DNA of 64,000 bases from Latrodectus hesperus (Eukaryota; Arthropoda; Arachnida; Araneae; Theridiidae): assembly GCA_037975125.1 (NCBI GenBank), contig JAJQOW010000023.1, positions 62,001 through 126,000 of the forward strand, in the 5' to 3' direction. Below are positions 1-14,276 of this stretch, in pieces. Numbering within the stretch: position 1 is the stretch's first letter; every line of letters begins with the position of its first letter. Under the pieces are notes generated by a model, which had not been told where the DNA came from, made no database searches, and saw nothing but the letters and a program-made list of their open reading frames with translations. Both the position numbers and the translations under genes were made by a program.

Positions 1-339
1 ATTTCCAAGAATCAAATTCCAGGAGTTTTAATGAGTTTTCCAGGAGTCAAATAAAAAATTTCCAGTAGGTATGCACATTCATGTTAAATAATATTTTATT
101 TTAAAAATTGTTCTTAACCAAATATGCATATAATTATGTACATGCAATATTTTTCAATCATTTCTGTATATAATAAAAATAAATAATTGCAAACATTATT
201 GATACTATTTTTTATTTGAGTTAAAATTATTAATGATTATTTCGAAAGCCTTCAATGAACTCACAGCTATAACAGAAAATTGTTTACTTAAATAATCAAT
301 ATTCTATACAATACTGAATTATACATTGTATAAAATAAT

Positions 340-998
340 GAGTAATTTTAGAGTTTTTAGACATTTCCAATTGATTCGATAGCAAAGATTCTTTTAAAAA
401 CTTTAGCATCAAACTTTTATACAATGCATGAAAATCTCCAGCAATAAATGGCAACATTGGTTTATCAGTTTGATAGTGTCAGAAAAGGTTCTACTTCCTG
501 AGCAATAAATATAAAAAAATTGCATTTAGCAGGAAAAAGTACATCTTTTGTACACTTCTGCACAACATCAAAAGTTTTGGTACCAGGATTAGGAAACTTT
601 TTTGTTTTGAACAAATGACAAATGTTTTAAGATATGGTAACATTTCAAGCAATCTGTTAAAAACACTTATATTTTCTAACCATCAATGTTTGCAAAACTT
701 AAAAAGAAATTGTATGCCTGGGTGAAGGTTATCAAAGTCATTCCTATGAGCAGGTGAGTTGTTAAATAGTCTAAATTGCACTTGCTGTTACCTCAATTTC
801 TGGAAATGAGGAACATCCATGGCTGTAATCATTGTGTAGAATGTGTAGGCTGCAGTTTCCGACATTTACAATATTTGAATGACTCTCACTATTTAAAAAT
901 TCAGCCATTTTAGTCAAATCAGACCAGTTCACATTTGGGCCGTCCATTGACAACTGGAGTAATCCACTTGTTCCTAATTCTAAGCAGTTCTCATTCAC
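340..998 (-). pseudogene. Decayed hAT-like / ZBED-type transposon ORF fragment
   Basis: The minus-strand translation opens with SMDGPNVNW and continues to a LHNDYSHG block. This pair recalls the conserved core of transposon-derived proteins annotated as ZBED or hAT-like in many invertebrates, where an MDGPNVNW motif precedes an xGSCGLHxxHxxF block. Past the stop near 771 the similarity continues through stops and frame changes: a block resembling SPAHRNDF, then FKFCKH followed by a stop and WLENISVF, then YQTDKPMLPF near 440-475. Their order matches the family. The reading frame is broken in several places, so this is a dead copy. I could not recognise its 5' part upstream of 998 or its terminal repeats. 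The superfamily assignment rests on recalled motif order, not on a search. Confidence 0.6.
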
Positions 999-2431
999 TT
1001 TTCAAACAAAATAAAAATTAAATTTAAAGTAAAAATTAAATTTTTTTTTAAATTTACGGGATCACCACTGATTCCACTCTTATTAAAAATTATGATTTTA
1101 ACGGATAAAAAAATTTTCAAAAACAGAAATAAATACCTAAAAATATTTAAATAAAAATCTTTGCGATTGCATTGATTTTCAATGGGAAGAGAGAAAAACG
1201 GGAGTATTTGAGATGGCTTCCATTCAACTGAGGTTAGTTTTTGTTTACACAGAAAACTCCATCCATAACATAAGGTGACATATGACATGGGCATTCATTT
1301 TATGACAAAAGGTGACATGATATAACATGACATGCACGAAATTCGTTTTGTATACAGTCCTTGAAGAGTTTTCCCGAGTAATTTTATTTGTTTAGAATTT
1401 AAGAATTAGGGAACTAGTAGGATATCTCCCTCTATTGGCGATGAAAAAAGTCGCAACCCAGAATGGGCAGCAATCGGCATAAGAAACCAGGGTTTTCCGC
1501 GATTTCGAATTACTAGGCCTAACAATGCATAAGAAAACAATAATAACAGCGATGTAAATAAAATGGAGTTTCCCTCTACCCGATTTTAAATTGCTCAGCC
1601 TAATGGTATATAAGAAAACAGTTATCGTAATAAGAATTAAAGGTTTGATTAAAAAATATTTCAGATTTAAAATTAAAGGAAATAAAGTAGCAAACATAAT
1701 TAAATTTAATAACATCAAGTTAAAAATAAATAAAATAATGAATTTCAGTGATTTAAGATAGAATGTTACAAATCATACTACATAAAAATAGAAAAATCTA
1801 GAATAATTAATAAAAAAAGACACGATTTTATATTTTCGTTTACTATTGGAAATTTAAATACTTAACATACAATTCTAGGAATTGTATGCCTGCAAATAAT
1901 AATTAAAATAAAATTCTTACTTTCATTTTTCGTCTGGCGCTCTACAATCACAGCAAAATCCAAACTAAATATAAAAGTCAGAGTTTAATTTCTGGTACAA
2001 GATCCATAATGAAATACAAAATGAATAAAAAAGACAGAAATGAAATTCTGGGGCTATATCCACTGCAAAATACAAAACCAATATAAAAAGACAGGATTGA
2101 AATTCAGGCACTATATTCTCAGTGAAATAAAATTTGTGAATATAAAAGACAATATTTATATTCCTTGCTACATCTGAATTGAAATAAAAAATATGAAAAA
2201 ACAGGATTTAAACTGCCGGGCATTACACCCAATAAAAAAATGAACAACTAAAATAGCCACAAGCAAATAGAAAAAGACAAAAATTCAAATTGTGCTTAAA
2301 AGTAAAACTAAACTTGAAGTGAAACTAAAAAAGCTCTTGCCACTGAGAAGAAGCATATATACGACCTAAATATGATGTAAAACACGAGAAATACAAAATC
2401 TGGCAACCAAAAAATCTGAAAAGGGTAAAAT

Positions 2432-2823
2432 GTTACCGTATGGTCACCCTTGGTGAAAATTTTAAGTCGCCAAGGGTGACCGTAAAACAAATTTCCAATC
2501 CAGGAGGAAAATGGTTGAAATATTGACAAATATTTCAACCAATGTTGGTATCTAACAATATGCTGAACTAATTTTACAAAATTAATAAAAAACATAGATT
2601 TATAGATTACAAACATCAATGGTAAAATAATAAAGTTGATGCGTTAAATTATCCATAAAATTTTTTGATTAAATTTTACATTAATGAATTTAAATCAGTA
2701 AATATTCATGAGAAATTAATGACAAATAGGGTTGCCAAAGTACTAGTTTGCCTGGTTTCCAGTAAAAATGCTCGCCAAATTTGGCTCCAAAAATAAACGT
2801 GGCAAGGGTGACCATACAGTAAA
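2432..2823. mobile_element. Putative MITE with GGTCACCCTTG terminal inverted repeats
   Basis: The left end at 2432-2454 contains TATGGTCACCCTTGG. The right end at 2799-2823 carries its inverse, with CAAGGGTGACCATACAGTAA. A third, inverted copy of the same core lies just inside the left end (2468-2487), so the left end alone can fold into a hairpin with a 14-bp stem. The interior has no coding sequence. Paired ends, a length near 390 bp and lack of ORFs fit a miniature non-autonomous DNA transposon. I could not define a clear target-site duplication. Confidence 0.5.
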
Positions 2824-5429
2824 TCTTATCTCACAAAATTTTTTATTTCTTCCGAATTAAAAAATAACACAAAATTTTATATTTCTTCTATACTACAAAT
2901 TAATACTCTGATATAAATATTAAGATGTAAAAAACGTTTTACTTGACTAATTTAGATTCAAACTCAGTAAATTATATTAATCACCTTAATAGCAAAAGCG
3001 GCAAGACTTCAAACTGAACAACATGATCAGCCATTACCATTTGTTATATAGAAGTGACTGAGATTACAACCAACCATCAAATTATTTTAAGCATGGTGAC
3101 GACAGCAACCCCCTTGCTGGTTAGCTATTCTCCACGTATCAACTCTCTTCAGATTTAATTGCTTTAGTGATTCAAAAAGTTCAAAATGTCAACTATAACT
3201 CAAATATACTTTTTTTTTTACATAACTGACCCGTTAAAATGAAGTGAGATTTAATAGACAAGGTATTAACTGAGGCAGTTAAGCCCCTATTACATTATTA
3301 GAGTTGCCAATATTTCAATTTCAGCAACTCCCGTAGATTTAACATTGATTGACGTCACAGCTCAAATTTCAGCAATTCGTCCTACTCATCTAATAATATT
3401 ACAGATTCATTTAACAGCTGCGCAGATGAAATTCCTACATTATTTTGTTTTCGCCAAGTTTCATGCCAAATGAAAGTTATTGGCGTTATAAGTTGCCTAA
3501 ATAGGCAACTTTTTTGTACGATCAGCAGAAAATCGGGCAAGAAATGGCTGTTTATTTTTATTTTTTGTTGTGATAGTTTAGTGTTAAAGAACAATTTTGA
3601 AGTTGTCAATTTTTAAACAACAAATTTAGATTTAGAATAGGCAAATGAATTTCAATATAAAAAAATTTAACTATGTTTAAAAATTTTATTACATTTTAAC
3701 AAATATTTTATTATTCAAATTATTTTGTTTAGATAATTTGAAAGTAATTCCAAATATTTATGCAGATATTCTTAATAGGATATTTTTATATAATAAAAAT
3801 GTCATACAAATTTTGAAACTTTATTATTGAATAATAATGAAAAAAATGTCAAAATTTAGTTTTATTAAATTATATATTTGATTCTTCATATAATTTTAAA
3901 TTAACCTAGTTTAAATTTTATACGATTTTTCAAACTAAAAATTTTAATTTAAAACTGTAAAAATATAACATTTTTATAAAAGATGTACTATTTTTTTTTG
4001 ATTTTGATGAGATTTTGTTTTTGATATATACTTTCAAATAGAATTACTTTAAAACCATATTAATTTAATCTCAAAATCAGGATAACTAAAATAAAGTTAA
4101 AACATTATATTGACCAAACTTCTGGAATTTCCATTAAATGGTATTTGTGTGTATTAAATACTTTATTTTTTACCCTCTTTAATAACTTAACAATTTAAAA
4201 AATTGCTTTGTTTAGAATACACACATTTAAAAATCCTCACACACACAAACATTCAACAATTAGACATAAATATGTTATTAAACTTTGAAAAATAATTATG
4301 AGTTTTGCAATACTATAATAAAAATAAAAACTCAAATTGTCAACACTACAATCAAAACAAAAGGCGCTAGTTTTGGTGAGAAATCACTTAAAGGGGGATA
4401 TCATACTTACACCAGAATTTGTTACATTAATGTTCCTATTATTGGACTTTTTTAAAAAATTATATTACTTGGAATTTTTAAAACATATTGTTTGGAATTT
4501 TCAAAATAATGTTTAAATTTTTTAACGGTAAATTGTTTGAAGTTTAAAGATTTGTGTGGGGTACTAATCATGTGCATGGTCAGTTTGATTCCTATTACAT
4601 GAATAGGTGTGGCAAAAAAATCATGAAAACATCATAGAAAATTTTTTTAAAGCAATAAAAACACCAAGTGTTCAATAACATAATATGCAATAAAGCATTC
4701 TTAAGTAAGCTTCAGTGCATGTTTTCATGCAATAGTGTTAGATTTTGCCGTACTGAAGTTTTTTGAATGTTGGCGTCACACGGCCGTTCAATTAAAATTT
4801 TAGTTTTAATAAAAAACGCAATTTGTTAACGTTAGAAATTTAGCTTCATTGCTCAGTTGTCACAGTAGTAGGTAGCGATATACTGAAGTTTTTTTTAAGA
4901 TGTACACAACTGCCTTGTACATTAAAATTTGAGTTTTAGTAAAAAATAGTTTTTTAATATTAGAATTTTAATTCTTCTATAGTACATAATTATAATGAAA
5001 TATTCAATACTTTGAATTTAAAATAGCGCACAACTCAAAAGCTGAAGTTTGAATGTGATCAGTATTTAGTAGGCGTATATTGCATACTCTGATGTAATTT
5101 AGGTTGGCATGATAGCTGTTGAATGCTTGGCATGAAAATTGGAAATCACGTCAAACTATACAGTTCTGTTGTCTTTAAAGCAGTTATTTTCTTAAAACAC
5201 ACATTTATATAACTCAGTATCTCAACGTGAAATTCCATAAAGTATGAGGAAGACAATCCCTGCTTGCATATTAATGTGATAAATCTTTCTTTTAATGATT
5301 AAGTAGTTTTAGGAAATTAATTCCTTTCTAATAAAAGTCAATAATCTAATGAAAAAAAGAGCCAAACCAAATAGTTTTCACTTAGTGATTCCAAATTGAA
5401 AAATAAAATAATATAGACAACTAATTTAC

Positions 5430-5848
5430 CTTTACCAAGATAACTGAAATTTCCATATTTAAAACAACTTTTGGCATATTTACGTTCATCACAATTAGAT
5501 TTATAAATTTTTGCAGCAGCTTCAAGGTCTCTTGCTACAGCTTCTAAGTAATCACCAAGTAAATGGCAACCTAAACAATAAATAAATAAAAATAACGATA
5601 ATTGTTGCATTTTAATTTTTACATTTGTCTCAAAAATAGTATAAGCTGTAACAAATTACAACTACTTAAAATAACTGTAAATATATAATATACATTTTAA
5701 TTAAAGGTAAAATTCAGAGTATTATATAATACAAATAAACATCATTACCTTCGGCGTTTTTTTCCTTTAAACAAGAAAATTTGTATTCTGTACCTAAATT
5801 GTCTAAATACGTCTGCAACTCTTCTTCTGTGTCAAATTTAACTGCCAT
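5430..5848 (-). CDS. COA7: COA7 (cytochrome c oxidase assembly factor 7), coding exons 1 and 2, partial gene
   Basis: Exon 1 is 5848-5749. It starts at an ATG and encodes MAVKFDTEEELQTYL onward, 33 codons plus one base, ending at a GT donor (AAG|GTAATG). Exon 2 is 5570-5430. It follows a TTTAG acceptor, encodes GCHLLGDYLEAVARDLEAAA, then a SNCDER...SCFKYG block, and ends at LGKG with donor G|GTAAAT. Both junctions are phase 1, so the frame is kept. The text aligns with vertebrate COA7: GCYRLVDYLEG corresponds to GCHLLGDYLEA, and SCYKLG to SCFKYG, with the repeat-defining cysteines kept. COA7 is a Sel1-like repeat, disulfide-rich protein of the mitochondrial intermembrane space needed for complex IV assembly. 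The remaining Sel1 repeats should be encoded in exons left of position 1, because I found none in 1-5430. Readable sequence beyond each donor is intronic. Family identity is well supported; the intron boundaries are read by eye. Confidence 0.9.
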
Positions 5849-6588
5849 AATAAAATGAGACAAAAAAATTTTCTCAGCTACACTCGACAAACAATAACAA
5901 TTCACAACAAAATAATTCACGACAAGCAAAATTCACACAATAATAAACAAATTTACAACACGTAAGCACAATTACAGTTACTACTAGATGGTAGAAGAAA
6001 AATATATTTATTTATACGTAATTGGGGGAGATTGCAAGAAATTTACAATTATTTCTGCATTTCCCTCTTAATTTAAAATTATAACTATTTGCTATCAGCG
6101 TAAAATAGTTTTAAAAATATTTGTCATAGGTATTGAATTAATTTAACTATAGTGTTGCCAAAGCGAATGCATTGAGAATACTTTCATCCTTACGGCATTA
6201 TTTCGTTTTAGAATTCTGCTTATGTCTACATATAATAAAAGTTTTTTCGATTAAAAATGAAATTTACTATTATTCAAGTTTAATATGAACAGATTTTATT
6301 ACAAAATGAAATTGATAGATCAGTTTCAAGAAAGTATTCATGATTGATGTAAAACAATTTAACTATTGTTGGATGTTCTTAATGAATTATCAACTTGGTT
6401 ACAAAAAATGTCTTCTAAATTTATAATCTTTATGATTTTCATTTTTAATAAATTTAATTGTTTTTCATATCTTTCTATACATTGAAATGTTCAATTTTTC
6501 TATTCCTTTCAAATAGATTTAGTTTCATTTAGTAGAGACTAAAAACTTATTTCCCCTACTTTAATGCTAATACAATACGCTTATTTAT
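5849..6588. other. COA7 5' flank, no gene seen
   Basis: This is the sequence immediately upstream of the COA7 start codon on the minus strand. It should hold the 5' UTR and promoter. I see no TATA box or GC-rich promoter signature that I could place with confidence, and no ORF. Confidence 0.4.
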
Positions 6589-6718
6589 GCCCCAGTCGCC
6601 TTTAGCGAACATGACGGACCTTCGGTTAAGTCAGGATTCTACTTATGGTCGAAGTCGAACTCATTACTTTATTATCTCGATAACAACACTCTAACCAACC
6701 AGCCACCACCACCATATG
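6588..6718 (-). repeat. tRNA-derived SINE, family 1, copy a
   Basis: Read on the minus strand, this has a pol III A-box-like TGGTTGGTTAGAGTG and a B-box-like GAGTTCGACTT at tRNA spacing. A tail follows with AACCGAAGGTCC, GTCATGTTCGC and AAAGGCG. The same tail (AACCGAATGTCT, GTCATGTTCGC, AAAAGGCGGCTAGGG) follows the tRNA-like head at 27.86-27.96 kb, which shows a shared family. It is not a functional tRNA, because the stems do not pair. Confidence 0.7.
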
Positions 6719-7703
6719 TCAAAGTTTATATTGATTTAGACTCTTGTGGACATTTATTATCATATAAACTTGATTTGATATCATTATATACTAATTTGTA
6801 TTTATGCAGTTGTTTTACATGACGGCCATGATAAATTTAAATTATCCAGAATTTTTTTCTTTTCCATTATAAATTTCGCAGTCGAAATATATTTTAAATT
6901 AACATATTAATATTTTTATTAAAACTCTCAAGAAACAATATATTAAAGTTTTATCTATTCTTGTTATTATAAAATAATTTTACAATTTCTAGAAGTGAAA
7001 AAATTTAGTATTAAATGAATCGTTCTCTTTCCTAAAAATTAAAATATATTTATACACTTTTAATAATTAAAATAAAAACTCAACTAAAATGATTAGCCAT
7101 ATTTAAGTGTTAAAAGAAATGAAAAAATTCTATGTATTTTTAATATTTAATTTTTCACTGTTTTAAGTATTTTATTGAAAATAAAGTCAATATTCAAACA
7201 TTATTTCTTCTTAATTCAGTTATACATATGACGGCTTCTTAAGTCAACGCAGATTTTTTTTTTCCGTATTGTGTAGCAATTATACACAATAATTTAGAAA
7301 TATACAGAATAGAATAATATTCACTTCTGAATAGTAAAAACTGTCCATCAAATATCAGAAAACAAATACATTGACATCAAAAACATAATTTCATTTTTAA
7401 AATTTGAACATTGAATATTAAGAATGGCAAGTTGTTATTTTTGAACAGGAAATAATGTTACATGATTATTTCTTTAAAAACAATAAGTTCAAGAATTATG
7501 AAAACATTAATTGTCTGAATTTTATTGATAATCAGTCAACAGGGAATGAAATATTCTGTACATTAATTTCCTAATAGCTGAATATTAGTTAAATTATATG
7601 TGACATCAGTTATTTATTTAATTTTTCGTTTTATTGAAAATCTCTTATTTGTTTAAATTTACCTTCATAACTTCAAATTTATCGATATTTATTTGCATAT
7701 ACC

Positions 7704-7873
<170 letters not shown>

Positions 7874-7899
7874 AATCATTAAAGTGAGTTTTTGTAGAG

Positions 7900-10740
7900 C
7901 AAATGGAAGTAGTGAAAATAAAAATAAATTATATAAGTCAGTAAACTCGGCTGTGGCCTATGATTTAATAATCTTTCTGTTCTCTAACCTTCTTAATTGT
8001 TTAGAAATAAATAAATGTTTTTAAAGAATTAAAAAAAATAACATTATCAAATTAAATAATATTCTTAATAATGTCTTTACTTTCAAGTTTGCTTATTTGC
8101 TTTATGCTTCAAAGATAGTTTTAATTTTATAGGCTATTATAGCATTTGTTATATCTTTGGTTGAGTTAAAAAATTCTTCTGAAGATGATAATGACCTAAT
8201 TAAGATTTTTTATTTGAATAATTATTATAAATTAAATTTAAATTACGTACCTAGGCAAAAAACTAAACAAAATGAGGTCTGAATAAATCTTTAGTATCTG
8301 GGAAAGATTACATTGATTACATTGTTGTCAATTACTACAGAAATTACCATCATCATCTGTATTTATTGTACTCAAGTGCAACGTGGCAAAAAGGAAAAGT
8401 TGGCAATAAAACCTTTTCTTGAAAAATTTAATTTACATTTTAAAAATGATTAATTATAATTTGATATTTTGGTTATTGCAATCCTATAAACTCATAATAT
8501 TTCTAAATGTTAAACATTTTCATTATTTTATTAACTGATTACAGACAAGTCTTTTTTTATTTAACTATTTTTACTCAATAATAAACTGATAATTATTACA
8601 TATGAATTTTTAAAAGATTCATTCTGATTAACATAACTTTAGATTTAAACATTACATTTAAAAATTCATTTCGTCTGAAATTATCTTAAATGATTTTTTT
8701 TAATCCTTACGAACAATTTTCTCATCGTTACGAAATACATAAAATAGAATTCCTCCTACGATAATTAACAGACAAATAAGTATTTATAAGATTAAATAAT
8801 GAGATATTAAATACTAGCAAGTATAATATTATTGTCAGTTGTAAAATATGTTTTGAAAACTTTCTGCTGATATTACAAAAAAAAAAACATTTTTTTCTTG
8901 TAACTGTATATTTCAGTTCCCCATTTTTTAAAGTTTATTATTTCTATTATTCATTATAGTTATTTCTTGCTTTATTTTCCAAAATATCGAATGAACAGAA
9001 ATTAAGTAAATAATTGTGAACTTAAGTGATGAATTGTCAAATTTAAATAAATCTTTTGACGGAATTTCAAATTTAATCATTCGAATTATGTAAAAATATC
9101 AATCTTCATATTTCTATGATAGAATAATAAATGCATAATATAGAAAATATGAATAGTGGGCTGTTTCGAGAATATGATCGGGTTTTTAGTGTTGTGCATT
9201 TCAATTGCTATTGCTAAAACTACATAACAACAAAAATTTGAATGCAATTTCTGAATCAAGTTGGAAAAAATATTGAGACAGAATTTACATTGATGGAAAT
9301 CAGTTTTTATCTTAATCTTTGTTCATTTTATGTACATTGATATGAATTACCACACACCATTCTAATAGGTTGGTTAATAAATTATTCATTAAAGATTGTT
9401 GTAAAAAGTATTAAGCTATTAAGTACTTTAAAATTTTAGTTATTCTATAAAAAATATATAACTATTATCTGATTCTTGTTAATTTATCATTTGTTTTTAA
9501 GATTTTATTATTACGAGTTGTGTAATAAAAAAAAATATTTTTAAACATTGACTTAAATTCTATTAAATATTTTCTTTCGTTAAATTTTACTCATGAAACT
9601 AAATTATCTCCATTTATTTTTTCCCTTAAGTAGCCAATTTTGTGAACAAAATACGATTTTGGGAATCCCAACATGATATTGTGGGAAACAAAATACTTTA
9701 ACTCTTTTTTTTAAATGATATTATTTTAAAGTTAATAACATAAAGTCAACACAAACATCAATGTATGAATAGAAAATAAAATTATCTATTTAGAATGCGA
9801 AAAAATAATTGCAATCCGTAAATTCACATTTAAAATTATCAAATATAACAAAGTGTAAAAAAAATTAATAGGCCTTTCTGAGGAATTTTTAAAAGCATTG
9901 AATGGTGTCTAAAAATAAAGAAAGAATCATAATTTTATTTTTTCTTTAATAATGAAAAAAAGTTGACGTGTAAATTCAATATATAAATCATTATACATTT
10001 TAATTCTCTTATTATGAATAATAATATTAATCGGTTTTTCATTTTTTTAAAGAGTGTTTATATATTAATGGTAAATTTTTTAATTGGATAAGAGCGGTCA
10101 TTACAAAAGTATTTTCCTTTATACGTTAGATGGCGCCACTAATTTTAATTTTTCATAAATTATTTTGAAAGTACAGAATTTTGTCCAAAGATTGAATGTT
10201 CATATAATTGATAGTTAAAAAGAGGTAAAAAATTGAATGTGTAATTATTTAAAAACAATTTTTCTCCAAAATGTTGCTTAATTTATATATACATATATTA
10301 CCGGCTGATATTTATATATTACGAGGTTAATGTTTTTCAATTATTTTTAGGTAAAAAGTATAATTTCTTTGGATACTTCGTTGAAAATTACCTTCCATTT
10401 CTAAAAATTTCTAAAGATTTTCATTTTTGGGTGAAAAGAGAAGTAAATACGAATAGAAAAAAAGTTTTTCTTACCAAAATTTCAAATTTTAAATTTTTGT
10501 GCTGAAAATTCCATCACTTTATTTTTTTCTCGTGTCAGTCACTTATCACAAAATTAGTTCATATTTCATACCACAAATCAAGAAAACAGTAGAAGCGTAA
10601 AAAAAATACATTTTTTAATAATATTCAAATTATATTACATCTAGATTCTATAAAAGATTCTGCTTCTCTACCTACCTCACTTTATATTAATTTTGCAGGG
10701 AATTGCTTGTTATTCTGTGCACTGTAGATTGTTTCCATTT
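7900..10740. other. AT-rich intergenic DNA, no gene seen
   Basis: No coding signature or recognisable repeat on either strand. The only oddity is a short GC-richer TAGATGGCGCCAC string near 10130. Confidence 0.5.
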
Positions 10741-10744
10741 TGCC

Positions 10745-10875
10745 GAATGTTTAGCACCTTTGTCTACAGTTCAGTTACTCTTTGGTTCGAATCCCACTTT
10801 GTTTTTCGATATTTTTGTTATTCGGTATCCACTTTAAATTGTAAGTTCCAGTATAATTAGCCCTCTTATGTAAAA
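10745..10875 (+). repeat. tRNA-derived SINE, family 2, copy a
   Basis: A B-box match GGTTCGAATCCCA sits near 10792. It is followed by a tail with TATCCACTTTAAATTGTAAG and TATAATTAGCC, ending in a long A-run near 10870. The same arrangement of B box, CACTTTAAA block and TTAGCC or TTAATCC end recurs near 33.6 kb and 55.9 kb. An A-rich 3' end is typical of retroposed SINEs. Confidence 0.6.
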
Positions 10876-11571
10876 AAAAAAAAATTATTGTTGAGTTACA
10901 AGCAAACAGACACTATGGCGACCAGTTCCATACTTTTTATTTTAGAATACCAAGTAGAGGTCGACACTTTGTCCTTTAACTCAACATTTCGGGTATTAAA
11001 GTTTTTCTAATAGCATAATAATATTAACAATGATTCATTCAGGTATTTGGTTTAATTCACATGGAATCACAAAATTTTAAATACACGAAAGGCTATTTAA
11101 TTATAGTCATTTGTAATTGAAGCAAATAGAAAAATTCAACGTTTTCAAATTATAACATATTTATTACGGATAAATGTATTCTTATACCTATTACAAGATT
11201 TGTTTTATTTTGAGTAAACATATAGTCATAAGGGGGATCTACTTCATATTGTCCTGGTGTCCATCAGAATTTCGATAAAATTTGAAATGAGCTTCGACAA
11301 TAGTGAGCAAGTTATATCAATAAAAAGAAAAAAGTCAAATTTTAAAGTAAGTTGTATATAAAATACATTAGAAAATCATTGAATCACTGAAGTTATTCAT
11401 AGTGCATTTTATTTTTGTACAATTACAAGTCTAAATTACATTATATTTTGCAGATTCCTTTATGAATTCTACTAATATTGGATGTTTTTTTTATGCTTGT
11501 TTTCAATTTAAGTATAATTCAAATGATCCTTCCAGAACATAATCCTTCTGGAATCACAACTTAAAATCACG

Positions 11572-11824
<253 letters not shown>

Positions 11825-11984
11825 GAGTTGCCATAAGTGGAACGAATCTAATAGACCTACAAACATATAGACCATACGGTCTCCAACGTCTATACACGGT
11901 TTGCCTTGAAACAGTCGTACCTGTGGCTGGTGACAGATGACGCTACAGGTCAGCTACTGTGCCACGTCTGTTTCTTTTAGCGGT
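11825..11984 (-). pseudogene. 160-bp Tc1-like transposase fragment inside an (AT)n tract
   Basis: This block equals 13834-13993 over its whole 160 bp with four substitutions by my count. On the minus strand it encodes the part of a Tc1 transposase around [19 protein letters not shown] and YRRLR, between the HTH region and the catalytic domain. Both edges abut AT repeats directly, with no terminal repeats and no other Tc1 sequence. Confidence 0.85.
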
Positions 11985-12127
<143 letters not shown>

Positions 12128-13439
12128 CAAAACCTTTAAGCTTTACGTATACTATAGAAATCCAAATTTAAAATAGAAAATTAAATGAATATACAATCAA
12201 GTATCATTATAATCAGCTTCATCAATGGTGTTTATCATATTGGTAAAAAAGATGGCTATTATGCAATGGCAAAGAGCAATTATAAAAATTATGCCATTAT
12301 ACCTTAAAACTATACTACAAAATCACACACAAAATCTAAAACTGAAGACAACAATAACCAGCTTATAAATGTAAGTAAACATTAAATATCAAATAAATAT
12401 TGTAACACAAATATAGAATTATAAAAATTTATTCCGAACTAAGTAAAACTGAATATACATATAAATACCGAAAGTAACTGAGTACAAATACTAAATAGCG
12501 TTTCATGCTTCTTCTAAGACTTTTGAGGTTTGAGTATCTTTTCGGTACAGTAAATAACAACGAATTACTTCACTCCTGCAAGCAAAGCTGTATTTGCTAA
12601 ATAATATATCATAAAGTTTATTGGTGCCTTTTCATTTAATAGAATAGTGTTTATAACAGCTTAACTTTTTATTTTATAATGCTTTTTAGTTTTTGAATTA
12701 CAAGATTTGCATATTCTATCCGATTGACCAAAAATTACATTTTTATAGATTTTAATAAAAATATTGAGCTTAATAAAAATATAGTAAACTGAATAATAAA
12801 AACAGAGTCAACTAATGTATGAATCCTAAATTAATTTTATTAGTTTCAATATATTATCAGCACTGCATTTGGAGTAGAGAACTTTACTCAGAAAGCAATT
12901 CTCTCTAAAAGTTTGGTACAGATATATGAAAAGGTTGAGGAGTTGCTATTTGTTGCCAAGTATGTCCTGCACATGCACTATCAGATTTAAATCCGGCGAG
13001 AATACTGGCCATTCCATACGGGTGATATCCTCTGACTGTCGGTTGTCAATGATATTTTTTAGATTGGTGAGGACGGCTGATTTCAACCATAAAGATAAAT
13101 TCAGTCCCCAAAGCAATCCTAAGCAAACGGACATGTTGTTCCAGTACTATGTACTGATACACTAAGCTTGTCATGGTTCCGATTTGAACATGCATATCTG
13201 TTCTGAAACCTAGTATAATGAATCCCCAAACATGTCTTCCTGCACTAATATAATGTTGGTGTTCAATGATATTGATTTGGTGGAACTAGGTACGTGGCTT
13301 TCTCCATATGCAAGTCTGACGTGTATTGGATTGCAAACTAAATCTCGACACGTTGGAAAACTTATCAAAACCCAACTATGCTGTTATTACTTATGACACT
13401 TGGACAAGCCAATCTCGCTGTGTCAACGGCAATGTGAAT

Positions 13440-13830
13440 TTAAGTCAGTAGGGTGCATCTTTTGTTTAACCAGAGCACCATGAAGGTGAAATTAAACTTC
13501 ACTCTAGGACTTCTCTGATAGATGGCACTACCATAGGACCCACTCCCTCAATTTTGACAATGATATGGAAGGGGAAAGAAATTATCTCCAGATCATTACA
13601 CCCATGGTAACAGTCAACGACCCCGATCAGAGGACTTTTGATTCCACAGATTCAATGAACACGTACGTCGCATGTACTCGGTGGGTCTTTGGGGGGGCAT
13701 TGAGAATCAAACCGTAGCCTACTGGATGAAAGTCCGGTGCCCCAACCACTACCATCCTACCTCGGTCCAAAGCCAACTGCGAAAGTGTCTACATTGCCTG
13801 TTCTCCACTTTAGGCTTACCTCTGGCGACA
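13440..13830 (-). repeat. tRNA-like SINE insertion nested in the Tc1 relic
   Basis: This block separates Tc1 transposase segments that are adjacent in intact copies. On the minus strand it begins with a tRNA-like head: an A-box-like GGATGGTAGTGGTTGGG, then CTACGGTTTGATTCTC as a degenerate B box at tRNA spacing. A tail follows that ends near AGATGGCACTACC (plus strand near 13521). Part of this tail recurs at 27197-27250 (CTTCTC, GTAGATGGTACCACC, CCACTCCCTC). The exact insertion edges are approximate, because Tc1 sequence around them is worn. Confidence 0.55.
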
Positions 13831-14276
13831 TGTGAGTTGCCATAAGTGGAACGAATCTAATAGACCTACAAACATATAGATCATACTGTCTCAAACGTCT
13901 ATACACGGTTTGCCTTGAAACAGTCGTACCTGTGGCTGATGACAGATGACGCTACAGGTCAGCTACTGTGCCACGTCTGTTTCTTTTAGCGGTTACTGCC
14001 AAATATCATTCGTCACTCTAGAGCGACCTGTACTGTAACGTCTAATAACATTTCCATTATCTTGGAACCGTTGCCACCATGGAATAGAGACGACACAATG
14101 GGCGATCCCGAATTCCTCAGCTACTGTAATCTTCGTACGTCCAGGTGATCGATACTTTATTACGTAAAACATAATCCACACTCGTCCTTTATGTCATTCT
14201 TGTGTGGTCTTGGTACTGAACGCTATGGACAGGTTTCGAGCACGTTTCCTTTTTTTGCATACATACATCCATAGTT

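Noticed and set aside
1392..1718. 108-codon minus-strand frame
   Set aside because: Internally repetitive AT-rich sequence with a TE-like short motif; no protein family recognised.
3491..3510. AGTTGCCTAAATAGGCAACT hairpin followed by T-run, like an intrinsic terminator
   Set aside because: The context is eukaryotic; a short palindrome without neighbouring gene.
12926..13165. Plus-strand frame over the Tc1 relic
   Set aside because: Antisense shadow of the transposase C-terminus on the minus strand.
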